Position numbers and translations under genes: made by a program. Shown piece by piece: positions 10,304-20,118 of a stretch of DNA of 64,000 nt; position 1 is the stretch's first letter; each line of letters starts with the position of its first letter. The notes below the pieces were generated by a model, which did no database searches, was not told where the DNA came from, and saw only the letters and a program-made list of their open reading frames with translations. This stretch comes from Sessilibacter corallicola (lineage in GTDB: Bacteria > Pseudomonadota > Gammaproteobacteria > Pseudomonadales > Cellvibrionaceae): positions 310,001 to 374,000 of the forward strand of contig NZ_JAJSLX010000001.1 in the NCBI RefSeq assembly GCF_021290925.1. The letters run 5' to 3'.

Positions 10304-11059
10304 ATGGATCCGAAAACTCCTGTTGCAGTAGGCGAAAACATGTCAAACGAAGAAAAACCACAACGCTTCCTAGTTATTGAAGACGAAAAAGACATTGCTG
10401 ATCTGATTCAACTGCATTTGAGTTCTACAACCACGCACGTTGAAAGCGCCCAAGACGGTTTAGAAGGATTGAAAAAAGCCACCGCAGAACGATGGGATCT
10501 TATTATTCTCGACCTGCAACTGCCTTCAATGGACGGTTTAGAAATTTGCCGCCAATTAAGAAGCAACTATAACTACGTGCCGATTTTAATGCTGACCTCA
10601 AGATCAACTGAATTAGACCGAGTTTTAGGGCTTGAACTTGGTGCAGACGATTATTTAACAAAACCTTTTAGCATTCTTGAGCTAAACGCACGCATTAAAG
10701 CGCTTTTGCGACGAGTCAACATGCTCAGCGACCCCAACCACGATGCAGGCGATGTATTGGTTCGCGGAGATCTGATTCTCGATAAATCCCGACGCACCAT
10801 TTCTCTTTCCAACAAACCTGTCGATCTCACCGCTAAAGAGTTTGATTTGCTCTGGTTTTTCGCATCCCACCCCGGCAAAGCATTCACACGCTTAGAGCTT
10901 CTTCAAGAAGTTTGGGGTTACGGTCACGAAGGCTACGAACACACAGTGAATTCACACATCAATCGTCTGCGTGGCAAGGTAGAAAACGATCCGGCCAACC
11001 CGCGTTTTATTCACACCATATGGGGTGTCGGTTATCGATTTGAAGTAAAAGATGCTTAA
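10304..11059 (+). CDS. OmpR-family response regulator
   Basis: A 251-residue DNA-binding response regulator. The receiver domain (about 20-135) has the acidic pocket VIEDEKD, the phospho-acceptor Asp in IILDLQLPSMDG, the Thr/Ser position MLTSRS and the Lys in DDYLTKPFS. The C-terminal winged helix (about 150-248) ends with NSHINRLRGKVE and WGVGYRFE, the OmpR/PhoB signature. Translation may begin at 10304 or at the second Met at 10340 (MSNEEKPQR); AAGG about 10 nt upstream favours 10304 slightly. The sensor kinase gene follows 107 bp downstream. The signal and targets are unknown. Confidence 0.93.
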   Translation: MDPKTPVAVGENMSNEEKPQRFLVIEDEKDIADLIQLHLSSTTTHVESAQDGLEGLKKATAERWDLIILDLQLPSMDGLEICRQLRSNYNYVPILMLTSRSTELDRVLGLELGADDYLTKPFSILELNARIKALLRRVNMLSDPNHDAGDVLVRGDLILDKSRRTISLSNKPVDLTAKEFDLLWFFASHPGKAFTRLELLQEVWGYGHEGYEHTVNSHINRLRGKVENDPANPRFIHTIWGVGYRFEVKDA

Positions 11060-11166
11060 GGGCTGATGTTAAGGTTCCGCAATAACTTCCACTCGAAGAT
11101 TGCGGTAAATTCAAACAATACCCGCACAGCTCACTGATTCCACAGGCACGATTGGAGGCTAAATTG

Positions 11167-12654
11167 ATGTTTTCGAAGCTACCGTTGTATGGAAAATTAA
11201 CAGCAATGCTGATTATTTTCACGCTGTTTACCACAGCAGCGGTCATTACGCTCACCCTGTGGAGTAACAGTCAGTACCACGCCGAAGTCACTCAACTACT
11301 GAATCGACAGTTGGCAAATTACATCATCGATCACCAAGAACCTCTGTTTGACGAAGATGGCAATGTGCACACCTATTCTCTTGAAAGCACCGCCATGCAC
11401 ACCATGATGATCAACCCATTGGTTGAGGTGTATCTCTTAAATCCACAAGGAAAAATTCTCGGTCACGCGCTCCACTCCGATGACGTCATTCTCGAAAATG
11501 TCGATCTCCAACCGGTTTTTTCTTCACTGAGGGGAAATCAGGGTGGGCCTATTTACGGTGACGACCCAAGAACTCCTGGTGAAAGATCAATATTCTCCAC
11601 AGCACCGGTAACTATTGACGGAGAGTTAAAAGGCTACCTGTACGTTGTTTTATCCAGCCAATCATTCGATTCGATTGCCGAACAGCTCACCACCAGTTAC
11701 ATACTTAAAGTGAGCCTGGGAGCGATGGCGGCGTTAATCCTAGTCATGTTTATCAGCTTGTACATTGGCTTTAAAAGAATCACGAAACCACTCAAAAAGC
11801 TTACCGATCAAACACGAACATTCTTTGTTCAAGAAAAGCAGGCACTTACCAAAACAGGAACCACAATTCTGCCAAGAGACGAACTCTCTGCCCTAGAAGC
11901 AAGCTTTGATGTCATGCAAGATCGAATCAAAGACCAATTCCGAGAAATGCAGCAGAGCGAACATTTACGCAGAGAATTAATTTCCAATATTTCCCACGAC
12001 CTAAGAACGCCTCTGGCCTCGATTCAAGGGTATATCGAAACAGTTATCCTGAAACTCGATCGCCTGAACAACGAACAAAAGAAAGATTACTTAAAAATTG
12101 CATTGCGACACAGTGAACGCTTAGGAAAACTCATCGCTGCTTTGTTTGAGCTTTCTAAGCTCGAAAGTCGCAGCATGTCGATCGACAAAACGCCGTTTTC
12201 CATCGCTGAGCTAATCCACGATATTGTCCAAGAATTCGAACTGCACGCCAGCAAAAAAGGCATACGCTTTAATTTGAATCAGCAAGTTGCCAACATGATG
12301 GTAATGGGAGATTTGAGCTTAATAGAGCGAGTTTTTCAAAACTTGATTGATAATGCTCTGAGACACACCCCAAGCGGCGGCGAGATAAATATTAATTTGT
12401 CCGAAAAAGGCCATTCGATCATGGTTTCAATACAGGATTCGGGAATTGGTATCGCCAAAGATGAATTGCCGTATATTTTTGATCGTTACTATAAGAGTTC
12501 AAACTCGGCGTCGAAACCTCAAGCAGGAACCGGTTTGGGGCTTGCCATTGTGAAGCGAATACTAGAGCTTCATAACAGCACAATTAATGTTATCTCCGAA
12601 CCCAACAAAGGCGCATGTTTCACTTTCCCTTTGCCGCTAGTTTCTAATTATTAA
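11167..12654 (+). CDS. Sensor histidine kinase partner of the 10304 regulator
   Basis: A membrane histidine kinase that should phosphorylate the regulator encoded just upstream. The ATG at 11167 is chosen because GGAGG lies 9 nt before it; an in-frame TTG at 11152 overlaps that ribosome site. The 495-residue product has a membrane segment near residues 12-32, a periplasmic sensor of about 140 residues, a second membrane segment (MAALILVMFISLYIGF), HAMP, and HisKA with His277 in SNISHDLRTPL. The HATPase domain has an intact N-box (NLIDNALRH), G1 (DSGIGI) and G2 (GTGLGL). It has no receiver, so it is a simple orthodox kinase. The sensor domain is not one I recognise. Confidence 0.92.
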   Translation: MFSKLPLYGKLTAMLIIFTLFTTAAVITLTLWSNSQYHAEVTQLLNRQLANYIIDHQEPLFDEDGNVHTYSLESTAMHTMMINPLVEVYLLNPQGKILGHALHSDDVILENVDLQPVFSSLRGNQGGPIYGDDPRTPGERSIFSTAPVTIDGELKGYLYVVLSSQSFDSIAEQLTTSYILKVSLGAMAALILVMFISLYIGFKRITKPLKKLTDQTRTFFVQEKQALTKTGTTILPRDELSALEASFDVMQDRIKDQFREMQQSEHLRRELISNISHDLRTPLASIQGYIETVILKLDRLNNEQKKDYLKIALRHSERLGKLIAALFELSKLESRSMSIDKTPFSIAELIHDIVQEFELHASKKGIRFNLNQQVANMMVMGDLSLIERVFQNLIDNALRHTPSGGEININLSEKGHSIMVSIQDSGIGIAKDELPYIFDRYYKSSNSASKPQAGTGLGLAIVKRILELHNSTINVISEPNKGACFTFPLPLVSNY

Positions 12655-12662
12655 TTCATCTA

Positions 12663-12706
12663 TGAGCTGATTGCTTCAACTTGGTTAACCAGAGGTAATC
12701 AGCTCA
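12663..12706. terminator. Stem-loop between convergent genes, no T-run
   Basis: TGAGCTGATT at 12663-12672 pairs perfectly with AATCAGCTCA at 12697-12706. The 24 nt loop contains the palindrome TGGTTAACCA. It sits between the convergent kinase gene and GGDEF/EAL gene. Neither strand has a U-run after the stem, so it may act as a Rho-dependent or RNA-stabilising 3' end. Confidence 0.5.
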
Positions 12707-12723
12707 CAATCCAACACTTGCCC

Positions 12724-15138
12724 TTATCCCGCCCGACTGGCTTTCAAACTTTGTTTTAAACTGTTTTCATGCAGCAGTTTATAGAACTGATCTGCAGGAA
12801 TTGGCCTGCTGAAAAAATACCCCTGGTATTCATCACAACCAAAGTCACGAATTAACTCCAACTGTTCCTGCTCTTCAACGCCTTCTGCAACCACCTTCAA
12901 ACCCAGCAACCGACCCATGCTCGACATCGATTCCACCAGTACTTTGTCGCTTCGATCTTCGCCAAGGTCGCGAATAAAGCTTTGATCGATTTTAAGTGTT
13001 GAAACAGGCAAACGTTTTAAGTAACTAATTGAAGAATAACCCGTTCCGAAATCATCCAACGAGAAACTGATGCCTTCTAGCGCCAGCTCTTCCATAGTTG
13101 AAATAGTTTCCTCGATATTTCCGATCACAACGCTTTCGGTAATTTCTATATCTAAGGTTCCCCTGTGTACGGGAATGTCCATTAGCGTTTTTTTAACTTC
13201 GTCGACAAAATCTGAACGTCTAAACTGGCGTGGGCTGATATTAATGCTCAGGTGCATATCGTCGTTCCACACACCCAATGCCTGCCATTTTTGCAAGCTC
13301 CGACACGCCTCTTCCAATATCCATTGGCCAACTTCAATAATCATCCCGGAGCTTTCTAACACCGAAATAAATATACCGGGGCTGACATAGCCTCGTTCAG
13401 GATGCTTCCAACGCAACAATGCCTCAGCACCTGTGAGCATTCCGGTTTGAACATCAACTTTCGCTTGATAAAACAATTCGTACTGATCAGCAGATAAAGC
13501 TTTGTGCAGCTCAGCTTCCAACACCAACTGATTTTTCGCTTGCTCAGCCATTGCCTCGTTAAAAAAGGCAATGCCATTACGGCCGCCTTCTTTTACTTGA
13601 TACATCGCCGTATCAGCAAATCTCAATAATTCGTGAACTGTGACATTTCCGTCGGGGAACATGACCGCCCCCACGCTACAGGTCACCCGTAAATCCATAT
13701 TATCGTGAGCGATGGGCACACCGAGTTCAGTTCGAACTTTATTAATAATTTCACTCGCTTTTTTCACGGATTCACTGAATTTCGTGTCGAGCACTGTAAG
13801 TACCAATACAAATTCATCGCCACCTAAACGTGCGACTAAATCTTCCTCCCGCACAGAGTTTTCAAGCCGATGAGCCACCTCTTTCAACACGACATCGCCC
13901 ACCGGATGACCGAGTGAGTCATTAATGTATTTGAACTGGTCTAAATCAATAAATAAAACAGCGCCAAAATATTTATGTCGCGCCGCTCGATGCAATTCAT
14001 TTTCCAGACGTTCAACCAATTGCAATCGATTCGGCAAACCCGTAAGTGGATCGTGGTAAGCCATGTAGGCAATGTCGGCTTCATTTTTCTTGCGATCACT
14101 GATATCGGTCGAGACAACCAAAACCACAGATTCATCGTGAAATTTCAGCGGTGTATAGTGGCTTTGCCAAAACAACTCTCTTCCTTCTACACTCAACCAA
14201 GATTCTTCGGCAACAAATACATCGCGATCTTCTTTAAAAACTACACGGTCGTGACCGAGAACTTCCAGAATATTATCCTGTGCGTCTGAGGCGATATCGA
14301 CCAATCGATTAAATCGAATTTGATCAGGACTCAAACCAAACACACTCGCCCACGCGTTGTTAGCAAACACCACACGGCCTTCTGAATTTCGCGCAGAAAC
14401 ATACACAGGCAGACGATCAATTAACTGACGCAAATGTTCTTCACTTTTTCTGAGCGCGCCTTCGATAGAACGCTGAGAATCAAGTGCCAGCTCGACCGAC
14501 TCCAATAATTCATTACCGCTTTCTACTAGCTGGGACAACTCGTCTTTTCGATCCCCTAATCTGGTGAATCGTTGGGATTTCGGCTGATAAAAATTAATGG
14601 TCTGCATTTCATTAACTAGGCGTGAAAGCGGCCTGGCCATATAAAAATACAGAAACACAAATAACAGACTGACGAGTATGAGGATTTTTACGATTTCCGC
14701 TAACAGATAACCAAATGAATCACGGTACAGTTGATCGTAAACAGAATTGAGATTAACAACAAAATTGACGTGCCCGATTAATACTTTTTGCTCATCACCA
14801 CTGAACAATTCAGCACTGTATTGTTGGAAGTGTTTATCAATTAATTCGGTTAACCACAGGAATTGCTCTTTTTGTCGGTTGTATCTGCGCTGATCAGCAA
14901 GAACATTACCGCTGGCATCAATAATATTGGCAGATTGGATAAATTCGTATTTCATGATTCCCGAAACTGCCTCAGACGCAAGCTCATTGTCTGATGTTTC
15001 GATTGCTCGTGTGGCCGTCGGGGCGATTAATTCGAGAACACGCTCATTAAAATCAGTGTGCTCTTGCTGCTGCCGCAAGAAGCCCCAGTAGACATGAGAC
15101 CCACTGAGCACGAGACCTAAACTTAATCCAATCAACAA
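12724..15138 (-). CDS. Membrane GGDEF/EAL c-di-GMP protein with HAMP and PAS domains
   Basis: A probable dual-domain cyclic-di-GMP enzyme in the inner membrane. In order: an N-terminal hydrophobic helix; a periplasmic region to about residue 140; a second membrane segment (KILILVSLLFVFLYFYM); HAMP; PAS near 240-340 (VSARNSEGRVVFANNAW); GGDEF near 365-520 with intact RLGGDEFVLVL; and EAL near 535-785 with AEALLRW, DDFGTGYSS and VVAEGVE. Both catalytic motifs look intact, so either activity is possible. No ATG fits the start: TTG at 15138 has GGAG 5 nt upstream, but the frame stays open further upstream. It lies 3.2 kb from the HsbR-like gene, whose relatives can control c-di-GMP; a link is only inference. 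Confidence 0.9.
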   Translation of the reverse strand: MLIGLSLGLVLSGSHVYWGFLRQQQEHTDFNERVLELIAPTATRAIETSDNELASEAVSGIMKYEFIQSANIIDASGNVLADQRRYNRQKEQFLWLTELIDKHFQQYSAELFSGDEQKVLIGHVNFVVNLNSVYDQLYRDSFGYLLAEIVKILILVSLLFVFLYFYMARPLSRLVNEMQTINFYQPKSQRFTRLGDRKDELSQLVESGNELLESVELALDSQRSIEGALRKSEEHLRQLIDRLPVYVSARNSEGRVVFANNAWASVFGLSPDQIRFNRLVDIASDAQDNILEVLGHDRVVFKEDRDVFVAEESWLSVEGRELFWQSHYTPLKFHDESVVLVVSTDISDRKKNEADIAYMAYHDPLTGLPNRLQLVERLENELHRAARHKYFGAVLFIDLDQFKYINDSLGHPVGDVVLKEVAHRLENSVREEDLVARLGGDEFVLVLTVLDTKFSESVKKASEIINKVRTELGVPIAHDNMDLRVTCSVGAVMFPDGNVTVHELLRFADTAMYQVKEGGRNGIAFFNEAMAEQAKNQLVLEAELHKALSADQYELFYQAKVDVQTGMLTGAEALLRWKHPERGYVSPGIFISVLESSGMIIEVGQWILEEACRSLQKWQALGVWNDDMHLSINISPRQFRRSDFVDEVKKTLMDIPVHRGTLDIEITESVVIGNIEETISTMEELALEGISFSLDDFGTGYSSISYLKRLPVSTLKIDQSFIRDLGEDRSDKVLVESMSSMGRLLGLKVVAEGVEEQEQLELIRDFGCDEYQGYFFSRPIPADQFYKLLHENSLKQSLKASRAG

Positions 15139-15788
15139 TCCCGCTCCGGCGAGTCGAGATGATATTCCAGTAAAAATGGCCTTTTTACTCCTATAACCGA
15201 CCTTTTTTCTTACAACAACACCAAAGCAATGGGTGTTTTTTGCAGTTGCTACAGACGTTCTCCCATGTAGAGTTGAATTACATTAACAATTTTAATAATA
15301 GAGTATAGAACACAACCTCTACGCGAAAATAATAAGACTCAACATTCTAGAAACTTTTGCGCCAACAAATTAAATAAAACGCCAAGAAAAAGTTATATAC
15401 GCTACAAATGCTAATATTAGCGTCAAATATTATTTAATGCGGTAATCGAAAACTCATACTATCTATTATTAAATTTTATAGATAAGACAACCCAACTTTC
15501 CTGGGGCGGAACAACTCACTTAGTTCTTTTAATAATAAAAAACAACAAAAATTATGTGTTATCGAATATAAATATTTTAATGAGCAATCGCTCTTTAACC
15601 GCCGATTACCATCGTTAAAATTAGACCGCTAAATAAAAAATTATAAGACATGAAAGCGTCAGATCGCAGAAATTATCATTGTAAAAGACAATATTTACGT
15701 TTTAACGGCAAGGGAAATAAATGAAAGGCACATCAATTCGTCCTTGAATCGATTTATAGAAAATAACAAAAAGGAAAATATTTACATC
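15139..15788. other. 650 bp AT-rich spacer upstream of the GGDEF/EAL gene
   Basis: Very AT-rich, with many short A/T runs and in-frame stops in all frames I checked. It contains the promoter region of the GGDEF/EAL gene and the 3' flank of ttcA. I find no gene, tRNA-like fold or strong terminator. Confidence 0.5.
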
Positions 15789-16718
15789 TTAAGAGGAAAG
15801 GTTGACGGCATCGATAACTTTTACACTCGGATCATTAGGGTGTTGAGGTTGATCAGCACCAAACAACTCAGCTTCGGCTTCACTGTCAGACGCAGGTGCT
15901 GCTGCATTACCTTCTGACCGATCCAAGGTGAGATTAACAAAATCAAACAGATTCAAATCCGCTAATTGCGATAAAGACACCTTCTGCAACGCACCGAAAA
16001 TCGTTTCCGTTCGACCGGGGTATTGCTTATCCCATTGCTGTAACATTGATTTCACGGCTTGGCGTTGTAAGTTTTCCTGCGATCCACATAAATTACAGGG
16101 AATAATCGGAAACTGTTGATGCTCTGCCCACGCACTAATATCTTTTTCTCGGCAGTAACTTAGCGGTCGAATAATAATATTGCGTTTATCATCTGATAAA
16201 AGCTTCGGTGGCATTGCCTTTAAACGGCCGCTGTAAAACATATTTAAAAACAACGTTTCCACAATGTCGTCTTTATGGTGACCCAAGGCAATCTTGGTTG
16301 CGCCTATTTCTTCTGCAAAACCGTATAAAGTTCCGCGCCGCAATCGAGAACACAAGCCGCAGGTTGTTTTCCCTTCCGGTATCACTTCTTTAACAACGCT
16401 GTAGGTATCTCTTTCAATAATCTTGTAAGGAACGCCTATCTTGTCCAAATAAGCAGGCAGAACGTCTTCCGGAAATCCGGGCTGCTTTTGATCGAGATTG
16501 ACGGCAATCAATTCAAAATCAATCGGCGCGCTTCTTTGCAATCCCATCAAAATATCAAGCATGGTATAGGAGTCTTTGCCACCGGATAGGCACACCATGA
16601 CTTTGTCGCCCGCTTCAATCATATTGAAATCCGTAATCGCTTGGCCGACGAGGCGACGTAGGCGCTTTTGTAGCTTATTGAATTCAAGTCGATCTTTTCG
16701 GATATTTGGAGCAGTCAT
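15789..16718 (-). CDS. ttcA: tRNA 2-thiocytidine(32) synthetase
   Basis: TtcA inserts sulfur at C32 of certain tRNAs using ATP and a 4Fe-4S cluster. The 309-residue protein has the PP-loop [10 protein letters not shown] near residues 46-55, the cluster/thiol [13 protein letters not shown] motif and [17 protein letters not shown], followed by the CNLCGSQ pair. The first Met at 16718 gives [22 protein letters not shown], as in other TtcA. The C-terminal 40 residues are an acidic, Ala-rich extension beyond the conserved core. It is divergent from bioA with a 192 bp spacer. Confidence 0.96.
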   Translation of the reverse strand: MTAPNIRKDRLEFNKLQKRLRRLVGQAITDFNMIEAGDKVMVCLSGGKDSYTMLDILMGLQRSAPIDFELIAVNLDQKQPGFPEDVLPAYLDKIGVPYKIIERDTYSVVKEVIPEGKTTCGLCSRLRRGTLYGFAEEIGATKIALGHHKDDIVETLFLNMFYSGRLKAMPPKLLSDDKRNIIIRPLSYCREKDISAWAEHQQFPIIPCNLCGSQENLQRQAVKSMLQQWDKQYPGRTETIFGALQKVSLSQLADLNLFDFVNLTLDRSEGNAAAPASDSEAEAELFGADQPQHPNDPSVKVIDAVNLSS

Positions 16719-16910
16719 GTACGACCATTACCTATGCTTAGCTAATTTGAACACAGCGCCCAATCACCTCCAATTACACGAGGAAATTTTGATCACTGCC
16801 ACGGGGCGGCTATTGTAGCGATTCATCAAAAGCTCGCAACTAATGATTGATTCACAAGCCAACAGAACTACAATGGCGGCAATTTCTTTTATTCAAACCT
16901 GAACCTTCTC

Positions 16911-18236
16911 ATGTCCGATTCAAGCGCCTCAAACGACTACCAAGCCATCATCGACAAAGACCAATCACTGTTATGGCATCCCTACTCTTCCGCCTTGGAG
17001 CCGAGCCCGGTTTACCCCGTCGGTTATGCCAAAGGAGCGAAAATCACGCTAAAAGATGGTCGAGAGCTGATCGATGGCATGTCTTCCTGGTGGTCAGTGA
17101 TTCACGGATACAATCATCCAGAATTGAACGAAGCAGCAAAGTCACAAATCGACGATTTTGCCCACGTTATGTTTGGCGGGTTCACTCACGAACCTGCGGT
17201 TAAGCTGGCAGAGAAGCTGATCAATTTCTCGCCAGAGGGCCTCACGAAAGTCTTTTTATGTGACAGCGGTTCAGTATCGGTAGAAGTAGCCATGAAAATG
17301 TCGCTGCAATACTGGCGATCACAAGGTAAACCCCAAAAACACCGCTTGCTCAGCCTTCGCAAGGGCTATCACGGCGACACGTTTGCCGCGATGTCGGTTT
17401 GTGACCCGGAAACCGGCATGCATCACATTTTTGCCAACGTCTTGAACAAACAAATATTCTCCGACTCACCTACCGTCGGTTTTGACGAAGCATTCACAGA
17501 AGATCACATCCGCGACTTTAAACAACAAATAGAAACCCATGCCCACGAACTCAGCGCGGTAATATTGGAGCCAATCGTTCAAGGCACTGGCGGAATGAAC
17601 TTTTACTCGCCACAATTTTTACAAGCGGTCAGAACTCTGTGCGATCAACACGATGTATTACTTATCGCCGACGAAATCGCCACCGGTTTTGCACGAACCG
17701 GGAAAATGTTTGCCTGTGAACACGCCGATGTCACTCCCGATATTTTATGTCTGGGCAAATCACTAACCGGCGGCTACATGACGCTTGCAGCAACCTTGTG
17801 TACCGACAAAGTCGCATTCGGAATATGCTCCGGCGAGGTTCCCGTATTTATGCACGGCCCAACGTTTATGGCAAACCCATTGGCTTGTGCGGTAGCGCTT
17901 AAAAACTGTGAAATCCTCGAACGCGGTGAATGGAAGCAACAAATCCAGCACATAAATTCGATTATGAAACAGGAATTAACGCCATTTGAGACGATTGACG
18001 GCGTACGAGATGTAAGAACCTTAGGTGCCATTGGTGTTGTAGAACTGGAAGCGCCTGTAACCTTGCACGAGGTTCAAGATTGGTTTGTCAGTGAAGGAAT
18101 TTGGGTAAGACCGTTTGGGCGTTTGGTTTACATAATGCCGCCTTTTGTAATCTCGCCAGAAGATTTAAGCGTTCTCTGTCAAAAGCTTGGAAAAGTGGTA
18201 GAGAAAATTTGCGCGCATCAGGCCACCGCACCTTAA
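16911..18236 (+). CDS. bioA: Adenosylmethionine-8-amino-7-oxononanoate aminotransferase
   Basis: BioA transfers the amino group of S-adenosylmethionine to KAPA to make DAPA in biotin synthesis. The 441-residue class-III PLP enzyme has the substrate-side LLWHPYSSALEP, MSSWWSVIHGYNHP, GYHGDTFAAMSVCDPETGMH (typical of BioA), the PLP Asp in ADEIATGFARTGKMFACEH and the Schiff-base Lys in CLGKSLTGGYMT. It stands alone: bioF, bioC and bioD are not in the window. No BirA-type operator is evident upstream, and no clear ribosome site precedes the ATG. Confidence 0.96.
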   Translation: MSDSSASNDYQAIIDKDQSLLWHPYSSALEPSPVYPVGYAKGAKITLKDGRELIDGMSSWWSVIHGYNHPELNEAAKSQIDDFAHVMFGGFTHEPAVKLAEKLINFSPEGLTKVFLCDSGSVSVEVAMKMSLQYWRSQGKPQKHRLLSLRKGYHGDTFAAMSVCDPETGMHHIFANVLNKQIFSDSPTVGFDEAFTEDHIRDFKQQIETHAHELSAVILEPIVQGTGGMNFYSPQFLQAVRTLCDQHDVLLIADEIATGFARTGKMFACEHADVTPDILCLGKSLTGGYMTLAATLCTDKVAFGICSGEVPVFMHGPTFMANPLACAVALKNCEILERGEWKQQIQHINSIMKQELTPFETIDGVRDVRTLGAIGVVELEAPVTLHEVQDWFVSEGIWVRPFGRLVYIMPPFVISPEDLSVLCQKLGKVVEKICAHQATAP

Positions 18237-18271
18237 CCACTTAAAACACCAACTGGATGCCTACAACTTAT

Positions 18272-18311
18272 TTGCCTCTGTTATTGAATTAATATTTACA
18301 CTCAGAGGCAA
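18272..18311. terminator. Stem-loop between convergent bioA and hsbR-like gene
   Basis: TTGCCTCTG at 18272-18280 pairs with CAGAGGCAA at 18303-18311 across a 22 nt loop. A second, partly competing pair is ATTGAATT (18283-18290) with AATTCAAT (18310-18317). There is no T-run on either strand. The position between two gene ends suggests a 3' end signal. Confidence 0.45.
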
Positions 18312-18327
18312 TTCAATTGCCGGTAAT

Positions 18328-20100
18328 TTACTGATAATTTTCTGTCAGTAATTCGACCTCGGCTCGAATGCGACAGCCATTGTCGACCGTCAACGATCTG
18401 CACAGACTGCTTAAAAACTTAATTTCCTCTAACTCGTCAGAAAACGAGACGGAATCTTGACCCTGCCTATCGGCATCTGCGTTATCGTCACAAGGACAGT
18501 TTTGAATTGAAAGATCGAACGAAAATACCGGTACGGGATCAAGACTGACGGATAAATTTAATTCAAATTCATTACTCAGCTCAATAATAGACAGACGTTT
18601 TGCATTTTTGATCGATTGGGAATCACTGCCCGAATACACAACGCCCGCTCCAGCAACAGCCAGCACACGCGCCTCTTCACTGCGAAAGTCAACGTCTGTG
18701 ACATTACTTGTCGAAGCCGGTTTAAGCACCAATAAACGAGTATCGATTAACTCACTGGCAATACGAAACGCGTTGCCTTGTTTTTCTTTCTCTAATCCGC
18801 CAGCCAACATATGCCCTAGAACATGATTGATTAACCCTTGACGAGAAAAGTCTGACGGATTCAGTTTAACGGTTAAATTCCAAGGCAGAATGCCAGTTTT
18901 GTGATCGCCAAACATCATGGGTTTGGAGCGGGGATTCGGTTTATTGGCATGATTTAACCGAAGCACATCACTGACTCCCGCGGTAAGTTCAATAATAGAA
19001 ATATCGTCCTCTTGAGCATCAGCCGGGCAAAACTCCTGATAAGCACTCAAAATAGCATCCAAAGGTGAATCTGCACCTTCCACGGCATGACACAAATTAT
19101 CTTCACCAAAGAATTCATCGTTGTGGCCACGAGCTTCAACAACACCGTCGGTAAAACCAATAACGCGCGTGCCTTTTGCTAAAGGCACCACTTCGGCTGA
19201 TTTATCAAATTCGCCCGAAGATAAAACACCCAACGGCATATGCTGGGATTCAATTCTGCCTTCAACCGTATTGTCGCTACTGACTAATAAAACGTCGTGC
19301 ATACCGCCACTCCAGATACGCATGTAATCTTGAGCCGCATTTAGCTCCAAGATCACGGCGCAACAAAACATGTTGTCCGGCAGTATGTTTAATAATTTTC
19401 GATTGGCTTCTTCGGCGATTTCGCCCACCGAAGCACACTTAGAAGACATGGCATAAAAAATATCAGTTACTGGCATACAACCGATTGCAGCGGACAAACC
19501 ATGCCCCGTAAAATCGCCCAAAAATAAGTACGTTGATCCAACAGCATTGGTGGATGCAAGATACAAATCACCACTGAAAGTAGACATGGGCGAAAGATAG
19601 GTTTTTACAAAATCCAGCGAGGCCATCGCCGGATTAATCACGTTGGCAAAAACATGCTCAACAACGGAGTGCTCACGCTCGATGAGTTTTTGGTGGTAGG
19701 TTAATTCCCGATTTTTTTCGCTCATGCTGGTCGCAAGGGAATAAAATCGTCGATGAGAATTTAATCGACAAATGAGCGTTGTCTTATTTAAAGGTTTTGT
19801 CAAAAAGTCATCGCCGCCGGCGCCAAAACATTTCGCTAATGTTTCTTCATCGTCGACGGAAGTCACAAAAATTACCGGTAAATACCGGTTATCTTTTTTT
19901 ATTCGCCGAGTTGTCTCTAACCCGTCCATACCCGGCATATGCACATCCATTAGTACGGCACATAAGTCGGTATGATACTCGACTAAGTTCAATGCCTCCT
20001 CACCACTTTCAGCCTCAATGCAAGTAAAGTCGGAGTCTTTCAATAGCGCTTTCAGAAACCGACGAATTGCACCTGAATCATCAACGATGAGTACCTTCAA
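18328..20100 (-). CDS. HsbR/CrsR-like response regulator with PP2C phosphatase and degenerate kinase-like domain
   Basis: A 590-residue partner-switching regulator. The receiver (1-120) has VDDSG, the phospho-Asp in VLMDVHMPGMDG and Lys in FLTKPL. The SpoIIE/PP2C domain (about 150-375) keeps its metal Asp residues in FSGDLYLA, FLGDFTGHGL, GFTDGVVEA and EDDISIIEL. The C-terminal region (about 400-590) aligns in layout with the HATPase/anti-sigma kinase domain of HsbR (Pseudomonas) and CrsR (Shewanella), but its ATP motifs are gone: the N-box is shortened to SELIDTRLLVL (449-459), G1 reads DPVPVF (521-526) and the G2 region has no GRG. Phosphatase activity on the neighbouring STAS protein is therefore likely, kinase activity unlikely. 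It is co-transcribed with that gene (18 bp apart). Confidence 0.85.
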   Translation of the reverse strand: MKVLIVDDSGAIRRFLKALLKDSDFTCIEAESGEEALNLVEYHTDLCAVLMDVHMPGMDGLETTRRIKKDNRYLPVIFVTSVDDEETLAKCFGAGGDDFLTKPLNKTTLICRLNSHRRFYSLATSMSEKNRELTYHQKLIEREHSVVEHVFANVINPAMASLDFVKTYLSPMSTFSGDLYLASTNAVGSTYLFLGDFTGHGLSAAIGCMPVTDIFYAMSSKCASVGEIAEEANRKLLNILPDNMFCCAVILELNAAQDYMRIWSGGMHDVLLVSSDNTVEGRIESQHMPLGVLSSGEFDKSAEVVPLAKGTRVIGFTDGVVEARGHNDEFFGEDNLCHAVEGADSPLDAILSAYQEFCPADAQEDDISIIELTAGVSDVLRLNHANKPNPRSKPMMFGDHKTGILPWNLTVKLNPSDFSRQGLINHVLGHMLAGGLEKEKQGNAFRIASELIDTRLLVLKPASTSNVTDVDFRSEEARVLAVAGAGVVYSGSDSQSIKNAKRLSIIELSNEFELNLSVSLDPVPVFSFDLSIQNCPCDDNADADRQGQDSVSFSDELEEIKFLSSLCRSLTVDNGCRIRAEVELLTENYQ

Positions 20101-20118
20101 AACCTACTCCTAGACAAC

